Of a stretch of 45,007 bases of DNA, positions 42,077 to 45,007 are shown piece after piece; within the stretch, counting starts at the first letter, position 1; the number at the start of each line of letters is the position of its first letter. The notes under the pieces are model-generated. The model ran no database searches and was not told the origin of the DNA. It saw only the letters and a list, made by a program, of their open reading frames with translations. Source of the stretch: Oscillospiraceae bacterium (GTDB taxonomy: Bacteria; Bacillota; Clostridia; Oscillospirales; Oscillospiraceae); assembly GCA_009780175.1 (NCBI GenBank), contig WRAO01000019.1:1-45007 (forward strand), read 5' to 3'. A program made the translations under genes and the position numbers.

Positions 42077-43147
42077 ATGAACTTCTTCGAAATGACCCGC
42101 ACCGAGCGCAAAACCTACAACCGGGTGATCTTCTCCGTCTATCTCGGCGCCTTCCTGCTATTCGGCGCAATGACACTGCTCTTCTGGATATTCCCCCTCT
42201 TCGGCCCTGGAGATGTCCCCTTCCCGGGTCTGCCGCCCCTGATCGGCGGCACCCTGTCCTTCGTCGCCTTCGGCCTCGCGGGCGGCTGGATGATGGCCAG
42301 CCAAGTCGGCGGCGTCTGGCTCATCGGGCGATATCTAATCCGGCAACCGAAGTCCATCTTAATCCTAGCCTGCGTCTTCTTTTTCCTCACCTTTTACGCG
42401 TTCTTCTTCGTCGGCTTCTTCCTGGCAATCCCCTTTGCAATCTACAATGCAGTGATCTTACGTCGGAGCAAAGGAATCGTAGAGGAAGAGCCAGAACTCT
42501 CACCCCAGCAAAAACGACCCACACGCTTTCGCCTGCCCGTAAAGGTTTTTATCGGCATCCTCCTGCTTCTGGTTGTCGCATTCCAGCTTTATCAAAGCCA
42601 TCTCGGCAACCGCTTCTTCTCCACCCCCGAAGAAGCTTTCGCCCGCCACGCAGACGGTTCCAGAAACCTCGGCGACCTCTTTTTCATCGACGAACACGAG
42701 GACAATCTCACCATCCTCTCTCTCCGCGACGACCAGCTCATCGTCTCCCACTATGTCACCGAACTGCGCAACGGCGCGCGCTGGTATAACTGCCAAGGCA
42801 CCTCAGGTCACATCATGCTATACCACTCCGGCCTCACTACACAAATTAGTCTTCACTTCTTCCTAACCGACGAAGGCATAGGCGGCAGAGCAAATCGCTA
42901 TTTCCGCGAAACGCTCGGCCGCAGGCCGCTCTACGGCACCTATCGCCACGCCCTCATCCGCGACCTCTCCATCAACGGCATCCCCGTCGATCACGTCTTC
43001 GAGCACATAACCGCAAGGGGCGAGCGCGTCTTCTTCTGGTACTTCTCAGACTTCCCCCCAATCACCGGCCTGAGAGAGGACATTATCATTTCCTTCGACC
43101 CCGCCCAAATCGACCCTCAATTCAAACGAAACGGAGAATCCCCATGA
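42077..43147 (+). CDS. multi-helix membrane protein of unknown function
   Basis: A 356-aa protein. Four hydrophobic helices (about residues 18-42, 53-75, 93-120 and 150-170) sit in the N-terminal half, and a roughly 180-residue soluble, probably extracytoplasmic domain follows (GDLFFIDEHEDNLTILSLRD, VFFWYFSDFPPI). The basic EMTRTERKTYNR start suggests the N-terminus is inside. The ATG has a poor ribosome site (GGCGG at a long distance). It overlaps the flavodoxin gene by four bases (ATGA), so the two are coupled. I do not recognise the family. Confidence 0.78.
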   Translation: MNFFEMTRTERKTYNRVIFSVYLGAFLLFGAMTLLFWIFPLFGPGDVPFPGLPPLIGGTLSFVAFGLAGGWMMASQVGGVWLIGRYLIRQPKSILILACVFFFLTFYAFFFVGFFLAIPFAIYNAVILRRSKGIVEEEPELSPQQKRPTRFRLPVKVFIGILLLLVVAFQLYQSHLGNRFFSTPEEAFARHADGSRNLGDLFFIDEHEDNLTILSLRDDQLIVSHYVTELRNGARWYNCQGTSGHIMLYHSGLTTQISLHFFLTDEGIGGRANRYFRETLGRRPLYGTYRHALIRDLSINGIPVDHVFEHITARGERVFFWYFSDFPPITGLREDIIISFDPAQIDPQFKRNGESP

Positions 43148-43614
43148 AAACACTCATCCTCTACGCCACAAAATACGGCGCCACCCGCGAAATCGCCGAA
43201 CGCATCGCAACCCAAATCGGCAACGCAACCCTCCACGACCTAAAGCAGATAGACCTTCCTCCCTTGGCAGACTTTGATTGCATCCTCATCGGCAGTTCTC
43301 TCTACGCCGGCTCCATCCGCAAAGAGGTCAAAACCTTCCTCGCGCAGCACGGGCCCGAACTACAAGGAAAAAAGACCGGCCTCTTCCTATCTGGCATGAG
43401 CGCAGAGGTAAGTCTGAAACCCTTTGAAGATAATTTCCCCACGGCCCTCCTGGAGCAATCCGCCACGTGGGCTTTCTTAGGCGGCGTCTTCGATCCCCAA
43501 AAAGCCAACTTCGCGGAACGTCTCATCATGAAAGCCATCACCAAGCAATCCGGCTACGTAAGTACCATCAGCGATGAGAAAATCGAACAATTCACGGCAC
43601 AAATGAAAGCGTAA
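43144..43614 (+). CDS. flavodoxin-domain protein (HemG-like)
   Basis: A 156-aa FMN protein. The phosphate-binding loop YATKYGATREIAE (residues 7-19) and the second FMN contact region ILIGSSLYAGSIRKEVKTFL (about 47-66) are typical of long-chain flavodoxin-fold enzymes related to menaquinone-dependent protoporphyrinogen oxidase, with the third segment in WAFLGGVFDPQKANF. No haem genes are near, so a general reductase role is likelier here than haem synthesis. Translationally coupled to the preceding membrane protein. Confidence 0.85.
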   Translation: MKTLILYATKYGATREIAERIATQIGNATLHDLKQIDLPPLADFDCILIGSSLYAGSIRKEVKTFLAQHGPELQGKKTGLFLSGMSAEVSLKPFEDNFPTALLEQSATWAFLGGVFDPQKANFAERLIMKAITKQSGYVSTISDEKIEQFTAQMKA

Positions 43615-43696
43615 ATTAGCCCTTTCATAACGATGAGTGTATTCAACTTTCCTGAACCCATTCTCCATTTCATATAATTGAGCACATTCAAAATAT

Positions 43697-43731
43697 GCCC
43701 TGACAGAGCATTCTCCGCGCTCCGTCAGGGC
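43697..43731 (-). terminator. terminator of the surface protein-sortase unit
   Basis: Stem GCCCTGAC/GTCAGGGC with an inner GAGC/GCTC stem; the minus-strand exit reads ATATTTTG. It is 21 bases past the sortase stop. The rest of the gap 43615-43751 holds no gene. Confidence 0.7.
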
Positions 43732-43751
43732 TAGTCTTGTTCCAACTCTCC

Positions 43752-44573
43752 TCACCCAATAGGCATGAGCCTACCGACTACTACATATCGCGCATTGCTG
43801 GACTCCCACGAAGTCGTACAGGTAGCCAGCGTCACGAGCCGATCTCTTGGGCCGACTTCCACGTCGCTCACAAAGTCGGATAGGCGGCGATTTTCTTCGA
43901 TCCAGCCTTCCATCTCGGCATCGTCGGCAAACTGGATGCGCCAGCTTCGGGAATGGACATCTGTCGTGTGTCCCGCAAAAAAGCGGATCACGTAATTACC
44001 CGTCGGCGTGAGGAGGAAGGCCATGGGGTGCGCGTCGAAAAACTCCTGTAACCGGAAACTGCGTAGGGTGGAGAACATACTGCCGTCTTGCATGTTGTGG
44101 CCGTAGAAAATCGTGTTGTGGTCTACAAATCCGGGGCGGTTGTAGGTATCGACGAAGATCGTGCCGACTTGGCTGCGTCTGCCGTCAAACAGGTGGTTGA
44201 GATAGTGGTAGTTGTTCTCGCCCTGCACGACGGGGAGGTTGATTGGCGTGCCTTCCAGGATAATCCAGCCGACTATGTTCGGATTGATCTCCCGCAATGC
44301 GCCGAAGTCTACCTCGGGCAGGGTGACGCCATATGGGAGGGTAAAAGTCTCCGGGACGTATACTTCCTCCGGCTCGTACTCCATTGGGATCGGGACATAG
44401 GCTGGCCGCTCGATAGGCGGCCGCGTAACATGTTGCGCGAGCTCATCGTGTAACTGCGCGCCTTCCGTGTAGGTTGAGAAGATCGAGAGCAGCATGAGCA
44501 GGCCGAACATCAGGACGACGACAGAACTGGCTGCCGTGTAAAACAAGGCGCGTTTCGATGCGGTTCTACTCAT
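43752..44573 (-). CDS. srtB: class B sortase
   Basis: A 273-aa transpeptidase anchored by an N-terminal helix (about residues 10-32) that cuts a sorting motif and links the surface protein to peptidoglycan. Catalytic residues are visible: His159 in IFYGHNMQDGSMF, Cys252 in VTLATCTTS and Arg262 in NARYVVVGRL. The long insert between the sixth and seventh strands (VHSRSWRIQFADDAEMEGWI), characteristic of class B, is present. The AGGAGG site overlaps the stop of the upstream surface-protein gene, coupling enzyme and substrate. It lacks other neighbours such as haem-uptake genes. Confidence 0.92.
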   Translation of the reverse strand: MSRTASKRALFYTAASSVVVLMFGLLMLLSIFSTYTEGAQLHDELAQHVTRPPIERPAYVPIPMEYEPEEVYVPETFTLPYGVTLPEVDFGALREINPNIVGWIILEGTPINLPVVQGENNYHYLNHLFDGRRSQVGTIFVDTYNRPGFVDHNTIFYGHNMQDGSMFSTLRSFRLQEFFDAHPMAFLLTPTGNYVIRFFAGHTTDVHSRSWRIQFADDAEMEGWIEENRRLSDFVSDVEVGPRDRLVTLATCTTSWESSNARYVVVGRLMPIG

Positions 44574-44584
44574 AGCGGCACCTC

Positions 44585-45007
44585 CTAGTCAATGGCATAT
44601 TTGGGGCTGTAACGCTTCTTTGCCCGCACACCGATCGCAACGCTGCTTGTCAGGCCGATCAAGCTGAACACGGTCAGCGCGATCCAGAGGCCGATGGTGG
44701 CGGGGTCGTTGGTCTGCGGAATATCTGGACGGTCCGGAGCGCCGGGCGCGCCGGGGCGATAGTAACATGGCTCATCGGGCGGGGCCGGATCGCCGGGGTA
44801 ATAATGACATGGCTCACACGGCTCATCGGGCGGGATTGGGGTAGGCGTCACACCCGGTGGCGGCGGAGGGGCCACCGTCGGGGTTGGGGTTGGGGTTACC
44901 GTTGGGGTCGGCGTCACCGTCGGGGTCGGGGTTACCGTCGGGGTCGGCGTCACCGTTGGGGTCGGGGTCACCGTCGGGGTGGGGGTTACCGTTGGGGTCG
45001 GCGTCAC
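44585..45007 (-). CDS. sortase-anchored surface protein, C-terminal part (partial)
   Basis: Only the last 140 residues are inside the window. A Thr-Pro-Val stalk of repeated TPTPTV hexapeptides leads to a Pro/Cys/Tyr-rich section (PCEPCHYYPGD, PCYYRPG). The cell-wall sorting signal follows: motif IPQTND, a hydrophobic helix (ATIGLWIALTVFSLIGLTSS) and the basic tail RAKKRYSPK. The motif is close to the NPQTN type used by sortase B rather than LPXTG. The functional domain lies beyond the right edge. The direct neighbour srtB is the obvious partner. Confidence 0.88.
   Translation of the reverse strand: MTPTPTVTPTPTVTPTPTVTPTPTVTPTPTVTPTPTVTPTPTPTVAPPPPPGVTPTPIPPDEPCEPCHYYPGDPAPPDEPCYYRPGAPGAPDRPDIPQTNDPATIGLWIALTVFSLIGLTSSVAIGVRAKKRYSPKYAID
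44874..45007 (-). repeat. 18-bp tandem coding repeat (TPTPTV stalk)
   Basis: About seven units of an 18-base repeat made of GTCGGGGT and GTTGGGGT variants, encoding TPTPTV. Third-base differences between units argue against very recent expansion. The array continues beyond the window. Confidence 0.85.

Noticed and set aside
44874-45007. CRISPR-like periodic repeat at the right edge
   Set aside because: Units are directly abutting 18-mers without spacers and encode a Thr-Pro stalk.

Overview
The window looks like the chromosome of an anaerobic, endospore-forming Bacillota, most likely class Clostridia. The support is a cwlD cortex amidase, a cotJ spore-coat locus, reverse rubrerythrin with a PerR-type regulator, a membrane pyrophosphatase, a sortase B with its substrate, and AGGAGG ribosome sites with frequent TTG/GTG starts. 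Most of the window is GC-rich; the block at about 26.4-34.2 kb is visibly AT-richer and uses codons differently.

Layout. 1-2.2 kb: thiolase and CoA-transferase operon (minus strand, running off the left edge). 2.5-10.6 kb: a seven-gene minus-strand aldarate operon in transcription order garR, DapA-family aldolase, gudD, tctC, tctB, tctA, garD, reading from a TTGACA/TAGAAT promoter. Divergently, 10.9-13.7 kb carries glycerate 2-kinase and pyruvate kinase. Together they give an almost complete route: aldarate uptake, dehydration to 5-keto-4-deoxyglucarate, aldol cleavage to pyruvate and tartronate semialdehyde, reduction to glycerate, phosphorylation, and finally pyruvate. 13.7-17.8 kb: a conserved small protein, a CopA-type copper ATPase, then perR and reverse rubrerythrin. 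17.9-25 kb: threonine aldolase, an SLH surface protein, thioredoxin with a thioredoxin reductase that lacks a recognisable NADPH site, a metallophosphoesterase, a ribbon-helix-helix regulator, a DMT transporter and tRNA-Arg(ACG). 25-26.4 kb: a second DMT transporter and a small membrane protein.

26.4-34.3 kb is the most unusual part: a six-gene operon with a long leader, encoding a VTC-type polymerase domain protein, a DUF4956 membrane protein, a CotH-type kinase, a large exported protein of unknown function, a HEAT-like membrane protein and a processive-type family 2 glycosyltransferase. It ends in a 24-bp-stem terminator. I read it as a system that makes and phosphate-modifies a surface polymer; its chemistry cannot be told from sequence.

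34.4-45 kb: a multi-hairpin repeat (second copy at 2.4 kb), a Cys-rich small protein convergent with radA, cwlD divergent from a fused cotJA-cotJB gene (both with sigma-E-like promoters) followed by a 38-codon remnant of cotJC, then hppA, ispD, mnmA, a membrane protein with a flavodoxin, and finally sortase B with the C-terminus of a Thr-Pro-stalk surface protein carrying an IPQTND sorting signal. No rRNA, CRISPR array, transposase or prophage was seen.
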